From contig USQO01000007.1 in assembly GCA_900556845.1 (NCBI GenBank), forward strand, positions 1 to 45,196: a DNA stretch of 45,196 nt, read 5' to 3'. Every line of letters begins with the position of its first letter. The first letter of the stretch is position 1. This document shows positions 31,518 through 40,025 of the stretch, piece by piece. A program made the translations under genes and the position numbers. The DNA is from an uncultured Bacteroides sp. GTDB lineage: Bacteria > Bacteroidota > Bacteroidia > Bacteroidales > Bacteroidaceae. Below the pieces are notes generated by a model, which worked only from the letters and a program-made list of their open reading frames with translations, was not told where the DNA came from and did not search any database.

Positions 31518-33857
31518 CTATTGGTCAAAATGTAACAGACAGATATCTTTCTTTCGAGATTCCGGAGTTACTACCAGACGCTTTATCTTTCCATCCTTCA
31601 GACTGCATTCTACAGTCGTATTGTCCGGTGCATGCAATTTAAAATCGACATCCCAATCCTGTGGCCATGCCGGAAACAAATAGATTTTTTCGTCCACTGC
31701 CTGCATCAGCATTTCCTGAACACCAATCATTCCCGAACCGCCCCAGTTATGGTCGGGTGTCCAGTCGTGTCCCGGTCCCCAGAAAGTGGGATAACGGCGT
31801 GGTGAGTCGGTCATTTTTTTCAGCGTCACGGTTTTCGCTTCATCCGTAAGTCCCAGACGCGCACAGAAGATGGCATCCTGATGCCAGCTGATATAGCCTT
31901 TCTGGTCGGCATTATCTACACCATATTTCCAAGTATTGACAGCTACTTCCAAATCCGGCAAACCGATACCGTAAAGTCCCCAAGGGAATACCGGATAAAG
32001 TTGCGGAATTTCGATGTTGTTAATGCGCTGCCAGGTCACTGCCGGAGCAATGGTCTTATGGCCGTTTCGTTCTCGGAAAGGCAATTCGGGAATACGTTTG
32101 AGGAAGCCTTCCCAGTAAGCCTGCTTTTCGGCTGTAAGATAGTCTTCGGGCAACTCGAGCAACTGTGTGGTTACTTTCTTCAGTGCGGCAATGGTATTGG
32201 CTGCATTGTAGGCCATCTTGTAGGTCTCGCATCCGGTAGACGGGTAAAGGATGAGCTTGCCGTTACCGTCGAGTACAGATTTGCTGCGCTGTGCGGCCAG
32301 GTACTGATAATGTACATCGTAAAACAACAGACATTTTTCAATGAGGGGCAGGTATTTCCGGATGTCACGACCGGTATAGGCATGGATATCGAGTGCCATC
32401 TTACAGAATTCGAAGACGGTATCCCACTCATAATCAATCCAGGCATTGTCCTGAATGCCCGGATGCAGCAAAGCAGGACGGTTCCATCCGTAAGATGCGA
32501 CCATCGGCAGTCCGAACCATTCTATCTGTTCGGTGAAGCAGGCTCCTTCGTGTCCCCAATAATGGTGCACACGTGCTTCGGCATTGGGTAAAGCATTCAG
32601 GTAAAAGTCAAGCTGTGCATCCATCATGTCGGTATCGCCGCTCTTCAGCATCGGCCAGTATACCAATCGCTGGTTTTGAGCTGTATGCGTGCCGCCTCCC
32701 CAGTCGCGGTGGTCGGGAGTAAAGGGGGCGTTGGGATTAACCAGCGAAGGGTCAAAGGTAAAAAGTCCACCATTGAATTTGGTCGGCAGTTTGCCATATG
32801 CATTGCAACCCAACTGATAACGGAAAAGCTGGTAATTGCGGCCTACTTGCCAAGAGGATGAGACAGTTTTTGCAGAATCTGCATTGATAACTACATGACT
32901 TCTGCGCCAGAAATCGTTCCACCAGCGGCGGGTACGTTTGTACTCGGTTTCGGCTTTCGACTGAAAAGTTGTTTTCAAATCCCGGACGGCTTGTTTCCAT
33001 TCGTTGCGGTCGGGAGTCTGCTGCGTATGCAAGTACAAACGAAGTGTATGTTGGCGGGCAGCCTGACGCGACTTCAAGCGATAACCTTTAAAGGGGGTAT
33101 CGACATATTTACCGGATACAATGCCATCTTGCACCATATCGCTACCTTCCATATAGCCGCCAAAAGTAAGGTGCTTCAGCGGATTCCATAAATGCTGCAT
33201 CACACCACCCAACGATTCCTGCAGAACAGTAACATCAAATAGTGTGCGCTCGGAGTTCTGATGATACCACATCACACCTTTATCGGCAAAGGCTACCGAA
33301 TCGGGCTGGATAACAGCTTTGATGGGGGCATTGCGGAAAGCTATGCTGGCACGCTCCTGGCCGGGAATGTTCCACACCAAAGGTTCATAGCGCCAGGTTT
33401 CGTAAGTTGCGTGGAAGCGTATCTGCTCTTCCGAAGAAACTTTGACTTCTACAACCGGTGTAAAGACATTCGACCATATCTGAATTTCAGCACGCTTGCC
33501 ATCCTTTACGGCTTCTAACTGTACGTAACCGTCTTCCAGTTTCAGCTCCTGACGGAAAGTGGCTCCTTCGAACGGATTGGGTGTAAAGGACAATCGCACA
33601 CGTCCCAGTTTTGGGAAAACGTTATTCTCGTCGAATACCCCCGAGCGGGATACATAAAACAAGACTTCATTATTTTCTACCCAGACATTCATCCCGACAT
33701 CACCACCGCCACAGGGCATAGACTGTGAAGCATCTTTGCTCTGCTCAGTCCAGACGGGATTATACTGCCGGAGCCAGTCGAACTCGTGTGCCAACGTGGG
33801 AGAAATGCCGAAACAGAACAGCAACAGTCCCCCAAGGATATTTTTTCTATTAATCAT
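31518..33857 (-). CDS. DUF5703 / GH95-like secreted glycoside hydrolase
   Basis: Secreted enzyme-like protein, 779 residues. Signal peptide MINRKNILGGLLLFCFGISP ending near TLAHE. An N-terminal beta-sandwich (about 25-290) has the family opening MPCGGGDVGMNVWVENNEVLFYVS; a (alpha/alpha)6 catalytic domain follows, with PTKFNGGLFTF, DHRDWGGGTHTAQNQRLVYWP and WGHEGACFTEQIEWFGLP. These fit DUF5703-type proteins related to GH95. Specific catalytic residues cannot be assigned by eye and the substrate is unknown. It is the second gene of a minus-strand operon behind a GH43-like lipoprotein (36-base gap) and ends at the terminator at 31432-31467. Confidence 0.85.
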   Translation of the reverse strand: MINRKNILGGLLLFCFGISPTLAHEFDWLRQYNPVWTEQSKDASQSMPCGGGDVGMNVWVENNEVLFYVSRSGVFDENNVFPKLGRVRLSFTPNPFEGATFRQELKLEDGYVQLEAVKDGKRAEIQIWSNVFTPVVEVKVSSEEQIRFHATYETWRYEPLVWNIPGQERASIAFRNAPIKAVIQPDSVAFADKGVMWYHQNSERTLFDVTVLQESLGGVMQHLWNPLKHLTFGGYMEGSDMVQDGIVSGKYVDTPFKGYRLKSRQAARQHTLRLYLHTQQTPDRNEWKQAVRDLKTTFQSKAETEYKRTRRWWNDFWRRSHVVINADSAKTVSSSWQVGRNYQLFRYQLGCNAYGKLPTKFNGGLFTFDPSLVNPNAPFTPDHRDWGGGTHTAQNQRLVYWPMLKSGDTDMMDAQLDFYLNALPNAEARVHHYWGHEGACFTEQIEWFGLPMVASYGWNRPALLHPGIQDNAWIDYEWDTVFEFCKMALDIHAYTGRDIRKYLPLIEKCLLFYDVHYQYLAAQRSKSVLDGNGKLILYPSTGCETYKMAYNAANTIAALKKVTTQLLELPEDYLTAEKQAYWEGFLKRIPELPFRERNGHKTIAPAVTWQRINNIEIPQLYPVFPWGLYGIGLPDLEVAVNTWKYGVDNADQKGYISWHQDAIFCARLGLTDEAKTVTLKKMTDSPRRYPTFWGPGHDWTPDHNWGGSGMIGVQEMLMQAVDEKIYLFPAWPQDWDVDFKLHAPDNTTVECSLKDGKIKRLVVTPESRKKDICLLHFDQ

Positions 33858-33893
33858 GGCATTTGTATTTTTAGTGTAACATTATTTATTAAT

Positions 33894-35036
33894 TTATGGT
33901 AAATGAAAAGGAATTGCAGCATTGTATGAATGCTCACGGTGAATACCCCGCGTGTGTATGCCAAAGGCTCCAAAAAGCAATTGTGGGACTCCATCTTCAT
34001 TACAATATAAGAACGGGCGCTCAACACCTCCGGATTCACGGGTGTCGTAAACTGTCCCGTCGATAAACTTCAATACGGGAGGCAAGACTTTGGGATGCGC
34101 CACTGGTGTCCATTCAAGGGCATCGTCCGATTGCATCAAGGCAAGACCACCACTCTCCTTTCCGGTGTACTGACGCACAACATCCCGAACAATCGCATAG
34201 TATTTATCGCCTCGTGCATCGTACCAGATATAAGGGTCTTCGGCCACCATACGTGCTTCCGGGTCTTCGGGCTGGAATATCAAATGGTTGGATTTCACAA
34301 ATGGCCCTTCAGGACGGTCGGCAAAAGCGACACTGAAACGTACACGCCCTCCTTGCAGAGTCCCGTTTTTACAAACAGCTTTATACAGCATAACCACCTT
34401 CCCGTTACGTCCGATACAAACAGCCGGATTGGTTACACACATGGCATCGAAAGCTGTGGAGTCTTCGCTGTTGGTAAGAACAGGCTCGGGCATGCGTTTC
34501 CATGGACCGGCAGGCTGTGTAGCTATCGCCAGACCTATGCGTTGGGTGTTACGGCGTGTCCACCATTCTTTGCCGTAGGCCGACAAAACGCTATCGGCAG
34601 AAAGCGGTTGTCCGGCTGTGGCAATATAATATAGGTAATATTTTCCATCGTGATACAACACATAGGGATTATGGGTCATTGCTCCATCCCAAGCTGTTGC
34701 ACTGTAGGCAGTGAGTGCTACATTTACTGGTTTATAAGGGCCTTCAGGGGTATCGGATACGGCGTATGCCACCTCGGAATGACTGACCCATGACTCATGC
34801 CCGGTCTTGCGAGGCCATCGGGAATAGAACAAATGATAGCGGTTGTCGGCTCCTTTTGTTACACTGCTACACCAAATATTCCATGCTGAATCTTTAAAGA
34901 CACTGGTAGTGGGAATCGCCTGTATCGAATCGGCCATGGCAAAATCTTTTCCAGGCTCGAATACGGTCTGTCTGCAGGAAGTAAACAAGGATAGCAGAAA
35001 TATTCCTGCTGCAAAACTATGTATTTCTCTTACCAT
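33894..35036 (-). CDS. GH43-like beta-propeller lipoprotein
   Basis: Five-bladed beta-propeller protein related to GH43/GH32-type hydrolases, 380 residues. Lipoprotein signal MVREIHSFAAGIFLLSLFTS with lipidated Cys21. Propeller-typical segments are NIWCSSVTKGADNRYHLFYSRW, AMTHNPYVLYHDGKYYLYYIAT and EDPYIWYDARGDKYYAIVRD. Asp and Glu residues in these segments could be catalytic (for example D in EDPYIW), but which ones are used is not clear. It likely sits on the cell envelope and trims glycan side chains. It is the first gene of a minus-strand operon divergent from lacI, with a promoter at 35089-35097 (TTTTG -33 with a 20-base spacer). Specificity is unknown. Confidence 0.85.
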   Translation of the reverse strand: MVREIHSFAAGIFLLSLFTSCRQTVFEPGKDFAMADSIQAIPTTSVFKDSAWNIWCSSVTKGADNRYHLFYSRWPRKTGHESWVSHSEVAYAVSDTPEGPYKPVNVALTAYSATAWDGAMTHNPYVLYHDGKYYLYYIATAGQPLSADSVLSAYGKEWWTRRNTQRIGLAIATQPAGPWKRMPEPVLTNSEDSTAFDAMCVTNPAVCIGRNGKVVMLYKAVCKNGTLQGGRVRFSVAFADRPEGPFVKSNHLIFQPEDPEARMVAEDPYIWYDARGDKYYAIVRDVVRQYTGKESGGLALMQSDDALEWTPVAHPKVLPPVLKFIDGTVYDTRESGGVERPFLYCNEDGVPQLLFGAFGIHTRGIHREHSYNAAIPFHLP

Positions 35037-35088
35037 ATTTATATGTTTAAATTAACCTATCATTATTAGATCTGAAATCTTTATGATG

Positions 35089-35097
35089 CAATAATAC
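35089..35097 (-). promoter_or_regulatory. Promoter of the GH43-like/DUF5703 operon
   Basis: Minus strand has TATTATTGC (one mismatch to TAnnTTTGC), with TTTTG ending 20 bases upstream (near 35118-35122). Spacing fits the Bacteroidales consensus. Confidence 0.55.
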
Positions 35098-35161
35098 AGA
35101 AGTTCTATGAGAGTTTCAAAACAACTCTTTCGGTTCCTGCATCAGATGGCTTTAAAATTGA

Positions 35162-35175
35162 CGGAAACGTTACCG
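35162..35175. promoter_or_regulatory. Candidate LacI-family operator
   Basis: CGGAAACGTTACCG is a palindrome with a central CG and only one mismatched pair, the usual form of LacI-family operators. It lies between the divergent lacI and GH43-like promoters. Confidence 0.65.
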
Positions 35176-35217
35176 AAAAAGTTAGAAAAAGAAATAGGCT
35201 GAATAAAGCAAAAGAAT

Positions 35218-35226
35218 TATCTTTGC
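35218..35226 (+). promoter_or_regulatory. -7 element of the lacI-GH2 operon
   Basis: TATCTTTGC matches TAnnTTTGY, 50 bases upstream of the lacI start. No -33 TTG is evident. Confidence 0.6.
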
Positions 35227-35275
35227 TTGAAAATAGAAACAAAACCGACTTAACTCCGGACAAACCTTTGCTGAC

Positions 35276-36295
35276 ATGAAAAAAATAACCATCAAAGATG
35301 TTGCTAAAAAACTGAATTGCTCGTCATCTACTGTTTCAAGAGCTTTCAACGACAAGTTCGACATTCATCCAGACACCAAAAATCTGATACTTAAGACAGC
35401 GAAGGAAATGGGATACATCCCCAATCCGATAGCCAGACATCTGAGCCAGAAGAAATCGTATCAGGTAGGAGTTGTCGTCCCCGAATTTATCAATGCATTC
35501 TTTCCGCTGGTCATAAAAGGCATGCAAAAGGTTTTGAAGGAAGCCGGATACCAACTGTTGATTATGAGTTCGGACGAGCAGGCCAAAGAGGAGCTGGAAA
35601 ACGTAAAGACACTGGAACAGAACCTGGTGGACGGTATCATGATTTCGTTTGCACACGAAGCACACGATATTTCCTATTATCAGGAACTGAATGCACGGAT
35701 TCCCATTGTCCAGTTCAACCGTGTGAATCAAAAGCTCAATACTTCTAAAGTGATTTTTGATGATTATACCTGGGCATGCAAGGCTACAGAACATCTGATA
35801 GCACAAGGCTATAAGCGTATTTATCATTTATCTGGCCCTTGTAACCTAATTGTAAGTCATAGCCGGAAAAAAGGATTTACAGATACATTGAAAAAATATG
35901 GGCTTCCCTATCAGGAACATTGCTTTGAAGCTGGAATTTTTATAGAAGATGGTGCCAAAGCCATGCAAGATTTGATTGACAGACAATTGGTACCCGAGGC
36001 TATCTTCTGTTTCAATGACCCGATAGCCATTGGGGCAATGGAAACATTGCGCAAGAATCACATCGCAGTTCCAGACGAAGTGGCTTTGACAGGCTTTACG
36101 GAATCAAGAATTGCTGCACATACCACCCCTTCGCTGACCAGTGTCGAACAACCGGCTATTGAGATAGGTGAAACAACAGCCCGGCAATTGCTGAAAGAAA
36201 TTGAAGCAGAGAAGCGGCCAGCACCCGAAACGATTATACTAAATGGCAAGGTAAACGTACGTGAATCGTCGGTAAAAACAGCCGCAAACAAATAA
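35276..36295 (+). CDS. LacI-family transcriptional regulator
   Basis: Repressor with an N-terminal LacI helix-turn-helix (ITIKDVAKKLNCSSSTVSRAFN, residues 4-25), a hinge helix (NPIARHLSQKKSYQVGVVVP) and a periplasmic-binding-protein-like sensor domain, 339 residues. It ends in the family tail SLTSVEQPAIEIGETTARQLL. It should sense a sugar, perhaps a product of the surrounding glycosidases, and bind the operator at 35162-35175 between the divergent promoters. It is followed 24 bases later by the GH2 gene on the same strand, so the two are likely cotranscribed. LacI regulators are less common than hybrid two-component systems in Bacteroidales polysaccharide loci. Family call secure; ligand inferred. 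Confidence 0.95.
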   Translation: MKKITIKDVAKKLNCSSSTVSRAFNDKFDIHPDTKNLILKTAKEMGYIPNPIARHLSQKKSYQVGVVVPEFINAFFPLVIKGMQKVLKEAGYQLLIMSSDEQAKEELENVKTLEQNLVDGIMISFAHEAHDISYYQELNARIPIVQFNRVNQKLNTSKVIFDDYTWACKATEHLIAQGYKRIYHLSGPCNLIVSHSRKKGFTDTLKKYGLPYQEHCFEAGIFIEDGAKAMQDLIDRQLVPEAIFCFNDPIAIGAMETLRKNHIAVPDEVALTGFTESRIAAHTTPSLTSVEQPAIEIGETTARQLLKEIEAEKRPAPETIILNGKVNVRESSVKTAANK

Positions 36296-36319
36296 CATTC
36301 TAAATTGAAACAACATAAA

Positions 36320-39300
36320 ATGAACAAAAAGCATTCTTTTTATCTATTACTTGGAAGTGTAGCTACAGCCTCGTGCCTGCTGAATGCAGGATGCCAAAAG
36401 GCCGCTACTCAAGACTTCTCCCGCTCGGATTATTATACCCGGGGAATCGGGAAATATCCGGGATGCCCACAGGAAGATTTTTCTCCGGAATTGAAACCTG
36501 ACGACACGTACCGCAACATTGCGTTACTGCGCACGGCTTACCAGTCGTCCAGTTATGACTATAACCTGACGGCTCAGCTGGTTACGGACGGTATTGTAAG
36601 TACTGCCCAGCCGCAATACCTCACGCTATCGACTCCGGACGGGGCATCGCCAAAACGGGAACGGGAATGGATGATTGACGAAGGTCCTTATTCCAGAAAT
36701 ACGACGGTAGGCGAAGATACGTATTTTCAGTTCAGCCTGCACAACTACCAAAAGCAAGCCGATAAAGTTTACCTGAGAGGATCTGTTACTTATCATGCTG
36801 ACAAGGCAGGAAAGGGATACGAAATGTTGTGCATGGGTTCGAACGATGGAGAGAATTGGGAAGAACTGGGCCGCCTGTCCGGAAAGGGATTGCCAGGAAA
36901 AGCCAGCCGCTACACCATGCACTCTGACCCGAATAAGCAAAGTGAAAAAGGAGACCTGCCAGTACGTATTCTCGACCAATACATTCCGCTCACCAAAGTC
37001 GGTGCATACAGTTATTACCGCATTGTATTGCGTATGCCGGGAGCTACCTATTGGACTGTAAAAGACTTGAATTTCTACAACAACAATGATTTGGTAGAGC
37101 TCAAACCTTCGCAGTATTTCAACAGTATCTGGATGAGCGCAACGGACAAAGAAGAATGGATTTATGTAGATCTGGGAAGCGTTTCTACATTCGACCGGAT
37201 TGTCCTGCACTGGATTAACAAGGCTGTGGCCGGAAAGATTCAAGTTTCGGACGATGCCAAATCATGGAAAGATATCGCTCAGCTGCCTGGTGGTGAGGAA
37301 CTGACTGACGACATTCCGGTAAAAGGCAAGGCCCGTTACGTACGTATCACCATGGAAAAGACTGCTGGAAATGGTAAGTATCTGCTCAGCGAAGTAGAGG
37401 TTATGGGTAAAGGCGGACTGACAGCGCAGCCTGTAGCACAGCCCGAAGTGAGTGGCAACAGGCTGACACTTTCCGGTGGTAACTGGAAACTGCAAAGAGC
37501 TTCCGAAGTGAAACAGTCGGGCAATGAAATTGCTTCGGCAGCATTTCTGCCTGATGGTTGGATTACAGCTACTGTACCAGGGACTGTATTGACCAGTTAC
37601 TGGAATGTGGGTGCAATCCCCGACCCCAATTATTCGGATAACCAGCTCAATATCTCCGAGGCATTTTTCAATTCCAACTTCTGGTACAGAAATGAGTTTG
37701 AAGTACCTGAATCGTTCATCAAAGAACGGGTCTTCCTCAATTTCGACGGCATCAACTGGAAAGCTCATGTCTATCTTAACGGTAAAAAGGTTGGTGATAT
37801 TGAAGGTGCATTTATCCGTGGTAAAATGGATGTCACAGATTGCATTGTGCTCGGCAAGAATGTATTGGCCGTAGAGATTGTAAAGAACAGTCATATCGGT
37901 GCTATCAAGGAAAAGAACAAACAGAGTACTGACTTCAACGGCGGTATCCTGGGAGCAGACAATCCTACCTTACATGCCACTATCGGCTGGGACTGGATTC
38001 CTACAGTACGCGGTAGAAACATTGGTATATGGAACGATGTACGGCTGACCAGTACAGGAGCGGTTACAGTCAGCGACCCTTTGATTGAAAGTGTATTGCC
38101 CTTACCGGATACGACATCGGCAGCACTCACTGCCCGTACTTTCGTAAAAAATCATACCGAGAAAGATGTGGAAGGAGTACTGGAAGGAAGAATCGGTGAT
38201 ATCCGTATCGCACAGAAGGTTACCCTGAAAGCCGGCGAAGAAAAGGAAATCGCATTCTCACCGGCCGATTATAAAGAACTGACTATGCAACATCCGCGTT
38301 TGTGGTGGCCTAAAGGCTATGGCGAACCTTACCTGTACGATGCCGGCTTTGTCTTCAAAATTGGCGAGCAGGTTTCCGACAGTGTAAACTTCAAGGCGGG
38401 TATCCGGCAGATGACATACAACGAAGACAATCATATCCTGAACATGTACATCAACGGACGTCGCTTCATCGGCCGGGGTGGTAACTGGGGATTCAGCGAA
38501 TCGAATCTGAACTACCGTGGTCGCGAGTACGATGCAGCCATTGCTTACCATGCTGACATGAACTTCAATATTATGCGCAACTGGGTAGGAATGATTGGTG
38601 ACGAAGAACTTTACGAAGCTTGTGACAGACATGGTATTATGATTTGGCAAGACTTCTGGCTGGCCAATCCTTCGGACGGACCAGACCCCTATTATCCGGA
38701 AATGTTTATCGCCAATGCCGAAGACTATGTACGCCGTATCCGCAATCATGCTTCAGTAGGAATTTACTGTGGCCGTAACGAAGGCTATCCACCCGAACGC
38801 ATCGACAAGGCTTTACGACAGATTGTGAAGGATGAGCATCCTGGCATGCACTATATTTCCAGCTCGGCAGATGACGTTGTGAGTGGACACGGACCGTACC
38901 GTATGCTTCCTGCCAAAACGTACTTCACGCTGGAGACTGGTAACGACAAGTTCCACAGTGAAAGAGGTATGCCTAATGTACTTACTTTCGAAGGTTTCAA
39001 GCGCACCTATTCTCCCGAAGGTATGTGGCCTCAGTCACACGAATGGGGAATGCACGATTATACGCTGGAGGGAGCGCAGGGAGCAACCTCATTTAACGAA
39101 ATCATTGCAGAAGGTTACGGTAAGCCTCAAAGTGCACAGGAATTTGCCGAACTGGCACAATGGGTTAACTACGACGGACACCGCAGTCTGTTCGAATCGA
39201 GAAGCAAGAACCGCATGGGACTGCTGATGTGGATGAGTCACTCTTGCTGGCCTTCTATGGTATGGCAGACATACGACTATTATCTGGAACCGACAGCAGC

Positions 39301-39931
39301 CTATTTTGCCATCAAGAAAGCTTCCGAGCCACTGCATATTCAATGGAATCCGGCAACCGATGAAGTGGAGGTCGTGAACTACAGTGCCGGTAAGCGTAAT
39401 AACCTTACAGCAAAAGTGCAGATTCTGAACATGGATGGCAGCATCGCATGGGAAAAATCGACTACAGTAAACAGTCTGGAAGATACGACCGAAAAATGTA
39501 TTGCACTGGAGTATCCCCAGAATTTGTCGCAAGTGCACTTCATCAAGTTGTGGCTGATAGAAAACGGCAAAGTTGTTTCCGATAACTTCTACCACCGAAG
39601 CTTAAAGGAGAACAATTATCAGGCATTGAAAGAACTGCCACAAGTAACCCTCGACTGCCAGTCGGCTACACAACAAAACAAGCAAGGAAACTGGAAAGCA
39701 ACGGTTACACTGAAAAATCCGTCAGCTGTCCCTGCCCTGATGATACGTATCAACGTTACCGGCGATAAGGACGGTGACCAATTCCTGCCTATTCTTTACT
39801 CCGACAACTATTTTGCCTTGCTGCCGGGTGAACAGAAAGAAATCAGTATCCGCTGGAAAGATGTAGATACACGAGGTAATGCGCCAGTTATCACTGTTTC
39901 GGGATATAATGTTACCCGTACCAACAAATAA
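36320..39931 (+). CDS. GH2-family exo-glycosidase lipoprotein (mannosidase/exo-glucosaminidase-like)
   Basis: Large GH2-fold enzyme, 1203 residues from 36320, with a lipoprotein signal (MNKKHSFYLLLGSVATASCL, lipidated Cys25 in LNAGC). The first 375 residues contain discoidin-like/F5-8C carbohydrate-binding modules (WMSATDKEEWIYVDLGSVSTFDRI, TMEKTAGNGKYLLSEVEVMG). A sugar-binding jelly roll (about 390-560), an immunoglobulin-like domain, the TIM barrel and C-terminal domains follow. Catalytic residues are visible: acid/base E821 in CGRNEGYPP and nucleophile E881 in FHSERGMPN. The layout resembles exo-beta-D-glucosaminidases and beta-mannosidases (GH2 CsxA-like). Substrate is not resolved. Cotranscribed with lacI, ending at a strong terminator. 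Confidence 0.88.
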   Translation: MNKKHSFYLLLGSVATASCLLNAGCQKAATQDFSRSDYYTRGIGKYPGCPQEDFSPELKPDDTYRNIALLRTAYQSSSYDYNLTAQLVTDGIVSTAQPQYLTLSTPDGASPKREREWMIDEGPYSRNTTVGEDTYFQFSLHNYQKQADKVYLRGSVTYHADKAGKGYEMLCMGSNDGENWEELGRLSGKGLPGKASRYTMHSDPNKQSEKGDLPVRILDQYIPLTKVGAYSYYRIVLRMPGATYWTVKDLNFYNNNDLVELKPSQYFNSIWMSATDKEEWIYVDLGSVSTFDRIVLHWINKAVAGKIQVSDDAKSWKDIAQLPGGEELTDDIPVKGKARYVRITMEKTAGNGKYLLSEVEVMGKGGLTAQPVAQPEVSGNRLTLSGGNWKLQRASEVKQSGNEIASAAFLPDGWITATVPGTVLTSYWNVGAIPDPNYSDNQLNISEAFFNSNFWYRNEFEVPESFIKERVFLNFDGINWKAHVYLNGKKVGDIEGAFIRGKMDVTDCIVLGKNVLAVEIVKNSHIGAIKEKNKQSTDFNGGILGADNPTLHATIGWDWIPTVRGRNIGIWNDVRLTSTGAVTVSDPLIESVLPLPDTTSAALTARTFVKNHTEKDVEGVLEGRIGDIRIAQKVTLKAGEEKEIAFSPADYKELTMQHPRLWWPKGYGEPYLYDAGFVFKIGEQVSDSVNFKAGIRQMTYNEDNHILNMYINGRRFIGRGGNWGFSESNLNYRGREYDAAIAYHADMNFNIMRNWVGMIGDEELYEACDRHGIMIWQDFWLANPSDGPDPYYPEMFIANAEDYVRRIRNHASVGIYCGRNEGYPPERIDKALRQIVKDEHPGMHYISSSADDVVSGHGPYRMLPAKTYFTLETGNDKFHSERGMPNVLTFEGFKRTYSPEGMWPQSHEWGMHDYTLEGAQGATSFNEIIAEGYGKPQSAQEFAELAQWVNYDGHRSLFESRSKNRMGLLMWMSHSCWPSMVWQTYDYYLEPTAAYFAIKKASEPLHIQWNPATDEVEVVNYSAGKRNNLTAKVQILNMDGSIAWEKSTTVNSLEDTTEKCIALEYPQNLSQVHFIKLWLIENGKVVSDNFYHRSLKENNYQALKELPQVTLDCQSATQQNKQGNWKATVTLKNPSAVPALMIRINVTGDKDGDQFLPILYSDNYFALLPGEQKEISIRWKDVDTRGNAPVITVSGYNVTRTNK

Positions 39932-39960
39932 TCGGTATAAAATCCAATTTCAATATAACA

Positions 39961-40002
39961 AAAAGGACCGGCGGCGCTAACAAAAGTGCTTTCGGTCCTT
40001 TT
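39961..40002. terminator. Bidirectional terminator
   Basis: Perfect 10-bp stem AAAAGGACCG / CGGTCCTTTT (39961-39970 and 39993-40002) between the convergent GH2 and GH95-like genes; T/A-rich ends suit both directions. Confidence 0.9.
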
Positions 40003-40025
40003 CATTCTCTCTTATTAATTATTGC

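Noticed and set aside
39752..39763. Second LacI-like half-site (CAACGTTACCGG)
   Set aside because: It is inside the GH2 coding sequence and only one half matches the operator.
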